A DNA stretch of 64,000 bases from G965222505 sp965222505 (GTDB lineage: Bacteria; Bacteroidota; Rhodothermia; Rhodothermales; DATKEJ01). Each line of letters begins with the position of its first letter. The stretch's first letter is position 1. Position numbers and translations under genes: made by a program. Below, piece after piece: positions 8,904 through 16,163 of the stretch. The stretch is from assembly GCA_965222505.1 (NCBI GenBank), contig OZ244956.1, positions 4,402,001 to 4,466,000 on the forward strand. Direction: 5' to 3'. The notes under the pieces were generated by a model. That model saw only the letters and a list, made by a program, of their open reading frames with translations. It did not search any database and was not told the DNA's origin.

Positions 8904-8974
8904 GGTGATTTATAATTTATGATTGGGCATTGGTGATTGGTGCCTGTCAATAACAAACTACCAATCACAAATTC
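8904..8974. repeat. heptamer-arm element B2 between mrpB and mrpC
   Basis: Positions 8904-8938 form exactly five 7-bp units: GGTGATT, TATAATT, TATGATT, GGGCATT and GGTGATT. A core of about 24 bp follows, then a short inverted arm (AATCACA and a degenerate unit) cut off by the mrpB stop codon at 8975. In gene sense the arm ends immediately before the mrpC ATG. Units are closest to those of A1 and B3. Confidence 0.7.
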
Positions 8975-9772
8975 TTACAAGCCTTCTTCTAGTTTGCCTG
9001 CTGAGGCTAGGTCGACGTACATCGAAATCATCACGGCCATGACGGTGAAGCCGACGCCGACTTCGATGAGGAAGATAGCGAACGAACGGGCCGCCGAAGG
9101 GGTCATCTGAAAGAGGGGGGCCAGGGCACCGTAATCCAGGAATACACTGCCGAACAGGAGGCACAGCATCCCCACGCCGCAGTAGATGGCTACGCCGAAC
9201 GTGGACTGGATCACATGAATCCGTGGAGACAGGCGGGTGAGCGAAAACTTGAGGTCATAGGCGATAGCCAGCATGATGAAACTGGCCCCGAGGATCACGC
9301 CGCCCTGGAAGCCCCCGCCGGGGCTGTGGTGACCGTGAACGATCACATAGATTGCAAACAACTGGACCACCGGGAAAATCAACCGGCTGGCCGTTCGAAT
9401 AATGAGGTCTTCCCGTACCGGCAATACGGAGGGCTTGGTTCGTTGCAGGACGCTGCGGAAGCGTTCCCGGAATAATTCCCGTGAGCGGCCCTTGTTGTCG
9501 AGCAGCGTCGGCATACGGAGCAGTAAAATGATGGCGATGCCAACGCAGAACACGACGATGGTTTCGAGCATGGTATCAAAGCCCCGGTAATCGGCAAGGA
9601 CGGCGGAGACGACGTTGGGGACCTCGGTTTCTTCCAGGGCGTTTTCGAGGTAATAGGTGGCGATGTCTCCGTGGGCGGGGGCATTAGGGTCGCCCCAGGT
9701 GGGGAAATCGGCGGTGGCCATCAGCAGCACCCCGCCGGTGAAGACGACGACGATGAGGCTAAACCATTTCAA
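8975..9772 (-). CDS. mrpB: fused MbhE-MrpB antiporter subunit
   Basis: The protein has 265 residues. The first 90 or so resemble the extreme C-terminus of MrpA, which is the separate MbhE protein of archaeal membrane-bound hydrogenases (YYLENALEETEVPNVVSAVL, then ADYRGFDTMLETIVVF). Residues about 120-250 are the MnhB domain, with the hallmark YVIVHGHHSPGGGFQGGVIL. About six membrane helices are seen. Its ATG overlaps the preceding gene by four bases. The fusion makes sense because the MbhE and MrpB pieces are adjacent in both archaeal and bacterial operons. Confidence 0.88.
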   Translation of the reverse strand: MKWFSLIVVVFTGGVLLMATADFPTWGDPNAPAHGDIATYYLENALEETEVPNVVSAVLADYRGFDTMLETIVVFCVGIAIILLLRMPTLLDNKGRSRELFRERFRSVLQRTKPSVLPVREDLIIRTASRLIFPVVQLFAIYVIVHGHHSPGGGFQGGVILGASFIMLAIAYDLKFSLTRLSPRIHVIQSTFGVAIYCGVGMLCLLFGSVFLDYGALAPLFQMTPSAARSFAIFLIEVGVGFTVMAVMISMYVDLASAGKLEEGL

Positions 9773-10014
9773 TCCGAGGTCCTCCGTGTGGTTCTAAGGA
9801 TGGTGGCAATCATGAGCACGGTCGAGATCCCAGCCCCAACGGCGGCTTCGGTAAAGGACACATCCACGGCCCCAAGTGCAGCCCAGAGCAGGCACATCAG
9901 GAAACTGTAGGCCCCCAGGATAATGACCGCCGCCAGCAAATCCCGCACCTGAACGGCAGCCACCGCCAGGATGAGGATCAACAGGGTAAGGGGGAGCAGA
10001 ATCCACTCACTCAT
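9769..10014 (-). CDS. DUF4040 / MbhD-like antiporter subunit (MrpA C-terminal domain as separate protein)
   Basis: This 81-residue protein has three hydrophobic helices (WILLPLTLLILILAVAAVQV, then LLAAVIILGAYSFLMCLLWA, then a third ending in IATILRTTRR). The segment DVSFTEAAVGAGISTVLMIA is the DUF4040 signature found in the C-terminal part of MrpA and in MbhD. The start at 10014 overlaps the mrpG stop by eight bases; a longer upstream frame lacks this fit. Here MrpA is split into separate genes, as in archaeal systems. Confidence 0.85.
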   Translation of the reverse strand: MSEWILLPLTLLILILAVAAVQVRDLLAAVIILGAYSFLMCLLWAALGAVDVSFTEAAVGAGISTVLMIATILRTTRRTSD

Positions 10015-10354
10015 GGGCATCCTCCTGCGGGCGCTGGTCGGTGTCCGCTGTCCAGGGCTCAAGGCCAGATTCGTAGCCCGCATCAATGAGGGCGTGTGAG
10101 GCCGTGGGGCTGGTCATTGACACAAACAGCGTGATAAACAACAGTTTCAGGCTCACCAGCAGGGCTGCCAGCGAAAAATGGTGCAGGTTGTAGACGGCAA
10201 ACCCCATCAGGATCAGGAAGCTCGACAGGGTATCCCCTTTGGCGGCGGCATGGCTGCGGGTGTAGAAATCTGGGAGCCGGATGATACCGACCGAGACACC
10301 TGTGAAAAACAACACGCCCAGGGCCAGGAGTACAATGGTGATCATATCCATCAT
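10007..10354 (-). CDS. mrpG: Na+/H+ antiporter subunit G (MrpG/MnhG)
   Basis: This 115-residue protein has three membrane helices. The N-terminal helix (ITIVLLALGVLFFTGVSVGI) and the RLPDFYTRSHAAAKGDTLSS motif are diagnostic of MnhG/PhaG. The C-terminal 25 residues are charged and soluble. It overlaps mrpF by four bases and the DUF4040 gene by eight, so translation is coupled. Confidence 0.93.
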   Translation of the reverse strand: MMDMITIVLLALGVLFFTGVSVGIIRLPDFYTRSHAAAKGDTLSSFLILMGFAVYNLHHFSLAALLVSLKLLFITLFVSMTSPTASHALIDAGYESGLEPWTADTDQRPQEDAHE

Positions 10355-10653
10355 CCGCCGACCTCTGGTTGTTCTTCGATTTGCGGAATTGCGGTTTTGC
10401 GTCGCTGGATAAACCGGGCGGCAGCCAGAGAGCCAATAAAGTTCAAGAGGGCATAAGTCAGCGCCAGGTCCACGAACATGTCCAGCCGGTCAAACACGGC
10501 CCCGATCACGACGAGCAGAATCGTGGTTTTGGCCCCGATGATGTTCACCCCCACCATCCGGTCGATAATGGTGGGGCCGGTGACCACGCGGTAGATGACC
10601 GGAAACATCAACACCAGCAAGGCCACACCGATAAACATGAAATAGGTATTCAT
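10351..10653 (-). CDS. mrpF: Na+/H+ antiporter subunit F (MrpF/MnhF)
   Basis: This 100-residue protein has three membrane helices and the MrpF signature GPTIIDRMVGVNIIGAKTTI after the first helix. The family usually has 85-95 residues, so the charged C-terminal tail (RRKTAIPQIEEQPEVGG) is slightly long. Four-base overlaps with mrpE upstream and mrpG downstream indicate coupled translation. Confidence 0.93.
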   Translation of the reverse strand: MNTYFMFIGVALLVLMFPVIYRVVTGPTIIDRMVGVNIIGAKTTILLVVIGAVFDRLDMFVDLALTYALLNFIGSLAAARFIQRRKTAIPQIEEQPEVGG

Positions 10654-11213
10654 GCGCGTAGCAGGTCTGGCTCAAAGACGCGGGCCACACGCTTTTCCAT
10701 ATCCCCCGGCAGACTCTCGGCCATCTGGGTGGTCAGGGCGTGGACCAGAAACTCATCGTCCGTAACCCGGATCGTTATGGTGCCGGGGGTGAGGGTGATG
10801 GAGTTGGCAAAGACAAATTTGGCAAAATCGTCGGTCAGGCGGGTTTTGAACCGGTGTACGGTAGGGGAAATGTGTTGCTTGATGCCGGGCCGTAAAACCA
10901 GGGCCAGCACACTCAGGTTGGCGAGAAAAATCTGGCTGACGAGCCAACCAACGTAGCCAATAAACCGAATGCCCTGCGCGGCACGGTCTGCCAGGGTGAG
11001 GTTTCGGTTTTGCAGAAACAGGTCGTGGGAAAAGAGGGCCACCAGCAACGAAGAAATCACACCCAGAATCAGGTGGAAGGCATCAAACCGTCCGGAGAAG
11101 ATCATCCAGAGCAGAAACAGCAGAAGCGCGGTAAACAGGAACAAGGGCGTGTGGGCTAGACGCGTGGTGGCTGAAGCTGCCCTGAAGTTAATGGGTCCGG
11201 CCCATCCATGCAA
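10650..11213 (-). CDS. mrpE: Na+/H+ antiporter subunit E (MrpE/MnhE)
   Basis: This 187-residue protein is the first gene of the operon. It has two N-terminal membrane helices (LFLFTALLLFLLWMIFSGRF, then HLILGVISSLLVALFS) and a soluble C-terminal domain with the MnhE segments LRPGIKQHISPTVHRFKTRL and ANSITLTPGTITIRVTDDEF. Starting with E, F, G and then the split MrpA C-terminus, MbhE-MrpB, C and D reproduces the archaeal mbhA-H gene order. The operon is divergent from phhB, with an 83-bp repeat between them. Confidence 0.92.
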   Translation of the reverse strand: MHGWAGPINFRAASATTRLAHTPLFLFTALLLFLLWMIFSGRFDAFHLILGVISSLLVALFSHDLFLQNRNLTLADRAAQGIRFIGYVGWLVSQIFLANLSVLALVLRPGIKQHISPTVHRFKTRLTDDFAKFVFANSITLTPGTITIRVTDDEFLVHALTTQMAESLPGDMEKRVARVFEPDLLRA

Positions 11214-11289
11214 GAGAAATGACGGATCGTTTTGAAGGATTCAGGGTTGCATCTCTGGATAATATTGTGCTTCCACATAGGTCGGATAA

Positions 11290-11372
11290 TGGTCAATGGT
11301 CAATTGTCGATTGTCGATTGTCAATGATAGGCACCCGTTGACCATTGACCATTGACCATTGACAATCGACAA
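11290..11372. repeat. heptamer-arm element A2, complete 83 bp
   Basis: The left arm (11290-11324) is five 7-bp units: TGGTCAA twice, TTGTCGA twice, TTGTCAA. The core (11325-11337) is TGATAGGCACCCG. The right arm (11338-11372) is five inverted units: TTGACCA three times, TTGACAA, TCGACAA. The total is exactly 5x7 + 13 + 5x7. It lies between divergent mrpE and phhB. The arms can fold back with a few mismatches. Confidence 0.9.
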
Positions 11373-11452
11373 TTTATCAATCATTTAAGGTAGGCACAGC
11401 TTCCTTGTGAATCGTCTGAACTTTTTTAAATCCAGAACCTGTTATTATCCAA

Positions 11453-11740
11453 ATGACCCCACTTTCCGTATCTGAAATTGAAGAGGCCCTCACCGGCTTG
11501 CCCGGCTGGACCTTTAGCAACGATGCCTTGAAAAAGACGTTTACGTTTGGCAGTTTCCAGGAGGCTGTTAGCTTTATTGTGCGGATGGCCTTCAAGGCCG
11601 AGCGCCAGGGGCACCATCCTGAACTGTTCAATGTTTACAACCGGGTCGAATTGACCCTGCGCACGCACGACGCAGGCAACACCGTCACCGCAGCCGATGT
11701 CGCGTTGGCCCAATCCATTGAAGCCTTCGCCTGGGCTTGA
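11453..11740 (+). CDS. phhB: 4a-hydroxytetrahydrobiopterin dehydratase (pterin-4a-carbinolamine dehydratase)
   Basis: This 95-residue enzyme dehydrates 4a-hydroxytetrahydropterin during recycling of the cofactor used by aromatic amino acid hydroxylases. The family motif is seen as ERQGHHPELFNVYNRVELTL followed by RTHD; the HH-P-E cluster is the active site. Length is normal for the family (about 95-110). The next gene's ATG lies about 20 bp after the stop, so they may be co-transcribed. No aromatic hydroxylase gene is in the window. Confidence 0.93.
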   Translation: MTPLSVSEIEEALTGLPGWTFSNDALKKTFTFGSFQEAVSFIVRMAFKAERQGHHPELFNVYNRVELTLRTHDAGNTVTAADVALAQSIEAFAWA

Positions 11741-11760
11741 TCCGCCATACCTGCCTCCCC

Positions 11761-12324
11761 ATGGATAAGTTAATCCGGAAATACATTCCCGAAGCCCCCA
11801 AGATGGGTTTGTACGTGGCCCCCAACATCCCCTCGAACAAGCTCAAAAACGCACTCAAGGACTACGCCAAAAATGTCCGGCCCGAGGACGTCCTGGCGCT
11901 CTACGATTGTACCTTGATGGGCTCGGCCAAGGACGGAGCCGTATTCACCACCGAAAGCCTGACGTACCAGAACAACGACCTCGAACCGCCCCAGACCATC
12001 CGCTACACCGACATTGTCAACCTCAACATTAAAAAACGATTCCTGGGCGGGCGGGAACTGGAGATGGACGTCAACCGCGCCAATGCTACCGTAACGCACA
12101 CGCTGGATTTTTCAGGCCAGCCGGATGCCGCCGAATATGTGGCCCGGTTTCTGCACGAAGCCATGTTGTACAGCGTCCACGAAGCGGAGAAAGACCCGCC
12201 CGGTTATTCTACCACGGGCTCAGACCTGACCGTCGTAAATGAAGCCTTGAAAGACCTGCGCGATGCGGGGCTCCTGTCCGTTCGGGATTACCACCGGATT
12301 TTAGAGGTTCTGCTAGAGGATTAA
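11761..12324 (+). CDS. hypothetical protein with PH-like domain
   Basis: This 187-residue soluble protein starts MDKLIRKYIPEAPKMGLYVA; the ATG at 11761 was chosen over an upstream TTG overlapping phhB. Residues about 45-135 look like a bacterial PH-type beta-barrel (ALYDCTLMGSAKDGAVFTTE, then IRYTDIVNLNIKKRFLGGRE). The C-terminal 35 residues are helical and resemble the SHOCT-like short domains found at protein ends (LKDLRDAGLLSVRDYHRILE). Function is unknown. It converges on glnE with a four-base gap. Confidence 0.7.
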   Translation: MDKLIRKYIPEAPKMGLYVAPNIPSNKLKNALKDYAKNVRPEDVLALYDCTLMGSAKDGAVFTTESLTYQNNDLEPPQTIRYTDIVNLNIKKRFLGGRELEMDVNRANATVTHTLDFSGQPDAAEYVARFLHEAMLYSVHEAEKDPPGYSTTGSDLTVVNEALKDLRDAGLLSVRDYHRILEVLLED

Positions 12325-12328
12325 AGGC

Positions 12329-15300
12329 CTACAACAAATCCTTGCTCAACGCCTGAATCTGACCCACATGATGATGGAGCTGTTCGGCCAGTTCAGTGGG
12401 TCGGGCATCCATGCGGCGGGCCAGGAAGGCAAAGGCTTCGCTGTCTTCGGGGGGGACGGTCAGGTCTCGGGCATTGCCGCGAACGATGCGTAGGGCGGCA
12501 ACCAGGTGCCGGAAAAAGGCCAGGGCTTGAAAGAGGGGTTCTTTTTCTGGTTTGGTCAGGGCACCAACAGCCTCCAATTGGTCCAGGGCTTTAAAGGTGT
12601 TGGGGCACAATACGGCGGCATGGGTTTGGCCGTGGGTGATTTGTAAACCCTGCACCAGATATTCGGCATCGACCATCGCGCCCCGGCTGTATTTGGCATT
12701 GAAGGTCCCCGGCTGGACGAGGTGCCGGACCTGCCGCTCCCGAATGGCGCGCATGGCTGCAACATCAAAAGGGCCGAGGCTGCGCAGGATGTTCGTACGC
12801 AACGTTTCGATATGTGCGCCGAGTGTCCGGTCTCCGGCAATGGTCCGGAGCTTGACCAGTGATTGCCGTTCATAGGGCCACGCAGCCCCCGTTGGTTCGT
12901 AGTAGCGCTGAAAAGCCTGGGGCGTGATCGCCAGTGCGCCGTCCCGGCCATAGGGCCGCAACCGCAGGTCGATCTCGAACGTGCTCACGTTGTGCGTCTT
13001 GAGGGTTCGGGCAAAGGCTTGTACCAAGCGTTCGGTAAAACGTGCATTGGACAACGGCTTTTCGCCCCCTTGCGTTTGGCCATCGGCTTCAAAGATGAAC
13101 AGCACCTCAAGGTCTGAGGCAATGCCCAACTCGTGCCCCCCGGCCTTGCCGAAGGCACAGATGCTGATAGGGCAGGGGCCGCCGTCTTCCAGCATGGGTG
13201 TGCCGTGGACCCGCTCCAGGTCTGCATAACACGAACGATACACGGTTTCTACCAGAACCTCCGCGAGGTCGGTCAACTCGGACGAACATTCGAAAAGGGT
13301 ACTGTGCCCCAGGATGTAGCGCATGTCGATGCGGAACAGCGCTCGGTTTTTGAAGGCCCGAATTTGGACATCGCGGTCTGCTTTGTCATTGATCGAGGCG
13401 ATGGTTGCGTCAAGGTCGGTCTGAAGTTCGGCTTTGGGTTTGGGGTGTTTGAGGCCTGCCGTGTTTTGGAGGACGGGGAACAGGTTGGCGTATTGAAGCC
13501 GCAGAAAGTCTTCCCACAGGAAGGTACTCACCCCCAAGAGGTTGGCGAGGGCATCCAGGACCTCCGGCTGTTCCAGCGTCCCCATTTCTTCCGGCCAATT
13601 CGGGCGGGCAAAGAGGTCCGAAATAAACACCCGAAACTGGAGCAACGCGGCTTCCGGGTTCGGAGCCTGTGGAATGAGGTGGGTAAAATGCTTGACGAGC
13701 ACCGTCGCGGCCCGGAGTTCCTGTTGCCGCTTCGGTTCGATGATCTTCTTGCCTTTGTGGTCCGTCACATACAGCACATCCCGCACCTGCGCACCTTCCG
13801 ATTGCACCTGGACCTGTGCGATCTGAATCTGATTCAGGGCCAGGGCATTGGTCAGTTCAAACAGCAAGCCCACGGTGTCCGGGGCCTGAATCGTCAGGAC
13901 GGTATAGCGTTCATCCTGTTGATTGTCAATCGTGATGTGGACCGGCTGAAGCGGGGTTTCCTTTTGAACGCTTTTGGGGAGGGCCCGCACCACTTCCTTG
14001 ACCAACGCGCCACCGGCTTCGGCATATTGCCCTTTTTCCAGTAGGCGTATCAAGCGGAGCAAAGTGACGGTGTACCGGTCCCACACGGTATCGGGCAGGG
14101 GGGCCTGGACGGCATCTACCGTAAAGACATCTACGATCAAGCCCTGGTCCATACCGGGACGGGCCACTTCCGGCTCGTAGGTAAACACGTGCCCTTCCAC
14201 AATGTTGAAGCCGAAAGCCAGGAACAACCCGGAAATCAGCGACAATTCCCCGAGGTAATCGTACCCCACGATGGTCACTTGCCACCGGCCCTTGCCGAGG
14301 TTTTTGGGATCGACCAGTACAGGCGTTTCATCATCGAGCAACCGCATCAAGGCCACATGATGCGCCCGGTCTGCCTCGCTGAACGTGGCGGCATACTTGG
14401 GCAGGGCACGGGCAAGGTCGGCGGCGGGGTCGGAGGGTGTGGCTTCGGGATCCAGGTGGGTTTGGTAGACCGCACGGATGGCAACGCTGTGTTGATGGTA
14501 GGTGTCCAGGAATCGTTGCCCGGCCTCCGGGCCATCAAAATCCAGCTTGCGGGCCAGCTTGAATACCTCCGCCGGGGCCTTCGGCAATTTGTGTTTCTGC
14601 TGATAGCCCACCAATTGCAGAAAATGCTCCACGGTGCGGAGGAACGTGTAGCCATCGGCGAGGACCTGGTATTCACCCGTCGAGAGAAATCCAGCGGTTT
14701 GGAGCCGGTGCAGGCCGTCCAGGGTTTGCGGACTGCGTACCTCCGGGTGTACGCTGCCGTGGATCAGTTGGAGGTATTGGGTGATAAACTCCACATCGCG
14801 GATCGACCCCTTACCCAGTTTGACCTCGCCCCAGCCTCGGCTTTTTTTGTGGAGTTCTTCCTCAATGCGGGATTTCATTGCATGAATTTCCGCCCGGACC
14901 GTTGTGGCATTGGTCGCAAACAAAATCGGTTCGATCCGCTGTAGAAACGTGCGGCCCACATGATGGTCTCCAGCAATGGGGCGGGCCTTCAGGAGGGCCT
15001 GTTTTTCCCAGAGCCAGGCATCCTTTTCCAGGTAGCTCAGGTAACTTTCGGGAGTGGACACCAGTGATCCGCTACGCCCCCAGGGCCGGAGCCGCATATC
15101 CACCCGGTAGAAAAACCCCTGGCCCGTCAATTCGGAAAGGTTTCGGATGAGCCGCTGGCCGAGGCGCGTCATGGCCGAGGGGTTTCCATCGACCAGAAAA
15201 ACCAGGTCGATGTCGGAGCTGTAGTTGAGTTCCTGGCCGCCGAGCTTGCCCATGCCCAGCACCACAAAGCCGTCTGGCACCGTGCGGGTTTGCCGCGCCG

Positions 15301-15952
15301 AGACCTTGAGGCAGGCGGACACGATATGGTCGGCGAGGCGGGAGATCTGGTCTGTGACATTGGGGAGATCCTGCAACCCGAACAAGTCAGCGGCCCCGAT
15401 ACGCAAGAGTTCCCGGCGGTGGTACCGGTGGAGGGCATTGAGTTGTTCTTCAGGGTCTTCCGAGCTATGCAGGGCGGCCTGAGCCTGCAGTGCGGCCTCG
15501 GCGGGGGAGGTCTGGTGTTGAAGCCGGGTATTTTTTTGTTTGGCCGTCCAGACCAGGCCGATCTCTTCAAAATACTCAGGGGTTCGGATCAGGATTTCGG
15601 CGAGGAAGGCACTCCCGGCAAAAAGTGTAACCAGCATTTCGGCCTGCCGGGGGTCTTCGGTGCAGCGGGTCAGGGCGCCGGAAATGCCGACCAACTGGTC
15701 CAGGAATCGTTCCATGTAGATCAGCGCCTGATCCGGGTCCGGCGTGGCCTGGAGGTGTAGCACAAGACCATCCAGAAACGAATGGGCCGTGGGGGCCTCT
15801 GGTAAGATTTTGGCGATGCTATGCAGCCGGTACAAGGCCCCCCGCACATCGGCAAACCCGACCGGTTCCAGGTACGTGTTTAGCTCCACATCGTCCAGAT
15901 CGCCGTTGAACAATGGGGTCCAGTTGTGGGTGGCGTGTGCGGGATGGAGCAT
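12329..15952 (-). CDS. glnE: GlnE-like glutamine synthetase adenylyltransferase with two internal ACT domains
   Basis: The protein has 1207 residues from the ATG at 15952; an upstream extension through the repeat region looks non-coding. It has two nucleotidyltransferase halves. The first (around residue 235) shows GMGKLGGQELNYSSDIDLVF with the canonical D-x-D. The second (around 935) shows FGKAGGHELGIASDLEVLFI, where the last acidic residue is E instead of D. Between the halves lie two ACT-like domains (around 555-625, VTIVGYDYLGELSLISGLFL, and around 680-755, LTIQAPDTVGLLFELTNALA). Standard GlnE has about 950 residues and no ACT domain; ACT domains are typical of GlnD. It probably covalently modifies glutamine synthetase in response to an amino acid signal. 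No glnA is nearby. Confidence 0.82.
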   Translation of the reverse strand: MLHPAHATHNWTPLFNGDLDDVELNTYLEPVGFADVRGALYRLHSIAKILPEAPTAHSFLDGLVLHLQATPDPDQALIYMERFLDQLVGISGALTRCTEDPRQAEMLVTLFAGSAFLAEILIRTPEYFEEIGLVWTAKQKNTRLQHQTSPAEAALQAQAALHSSEDPEEQLNALHRYHRRELLRIGAADLFGLQDLPNVTDQISRLADHIVSACLKVSARQTRTVPDGFVVLGMGKLGGQELNYSSDIDLVFLVDGNPSAMTRLGQRLIRNLSELTGQGFFYRVDMRLRPWGRSGSLVSTPESYLSYLEKDAWLWEKQALLKARPIAGDHHVGRTFLQRIEPILFATNATTVRAEIHAMKSRIEEELHKKSRGWGEVKLGKGSIRDVEFITQYLQLIHGSVHPEVRSPQTLDGLHRLQTAGFLSTGEYQVLADGYTFLRTVEHFLQLVGYQQKHKLPKAPAEVFKLARKLDFDGPEAGQRFLDTYHQHSVAIRAVYQTHLDPEATPSDPAADLARALPKYAATFSEADRAHHVALMRLLDDETPVLVDPKNLGKGRWQVTIVGYDYLGELSLISGLFLAFGFNIVEGHVFTYEPEVARPGMDQGLIVDVFTVDAVQAPLPDTVWDRYTVTLLRLIRLLEKGQYAEAGGALVKEVVRALPKSVQKETPLQPVHITIDNQQDERYTVLTIQAPDTVGLLFELTNALALNQIQIAQVQVQSEGAQVRDVLYVTDHKGKKIIEPKRQQELRAATVLVKHFTHLIPQAPNPEAALLQFRVFISDLFARPNWPEEMGTLEQPEVLDALANLLGVSTFLWEDFLRLQYANLFPVLQNTAGLKHPKPKAELQTDLDATIASINDKADRDVQIRAFKNRALFRIDMRYILGHSTLFECSSELTDLAEVLVETVYRSCYADLERVHGTPMLEDGGPCPISICAFGKAGGHELGIASDLEVLFIFEADGQTQGGEKPLSNARFTERLVQAFARTLKTHNVSTFEIDLRLRPYGRDGALAITPQAFQRYYEPTGAAWPYERQSLVKLRTIAGDRTLGAHIETLRTNILRSLGPFDVAAMRAIRERQVRHLVQPGTFNAKYSRGAMVDAEYLVQGLQITHGQTHAAVLCPNTFKALDQLEAVGALTKPEKEPLFQALAFFRHLVAALRIVRGNARDLTVPPEDSEAFAFLARRMDARPTELAEQLHHHVGQIQALSKDLL

Positions 15953-16074
15953 GGGTGCTTTTATTGGGGGGAGTCTTAAGATGAGTGGTGGCTTTGAAGG
16001 ATGCAAGCCGGTTGTTTTCGAAATTTTGGCCCGGATTCTTTTAGGGGCATGCTGTACCTTAAATGAGCGTAGAA

Positions 16075-16157
16075 TGGTCGATGGCCAATTGTCAATTGTC
16101 AATTGTCAACGGGAGTCAATCATTGACCATTGACAATCGACCATTGACTATTGACCA
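16075..16157. repeat. heptamer-arm element A3, complete 83 bp
   Basis: Left arm 16075-16109 holds five units (TGGTCGA, TGGCCAA, TTGTCAA three times). The 13-bp core is CGGGAGTCAATCA, the inverse orientation of the A2 core with two or three changes. Right arm 16123-16157 holds TTGACCA, TTGACAA, TCGACCA, TTGACTA and TTGACCA. The element ends six bases before the symporter ATG at 16164, leaving no room for an ordinary ribosome-binding site. Confidence 0.9.
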
Positions 16158-16163
16158 TTAGAA

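Noticed and set aside
3261..11213. Membrane arm of a complex I (nuo) operon
   Set aside because: The Mrp-specific E, F, G and B subunits are present and no peripheral NADH or quinone module genes are seen.
11290..11372. Heptamer arrays as a CRISPR array
   Set aside because: Repeats are 7 bp with degenerate units and no constant-length spacers, and no cas gene is present.
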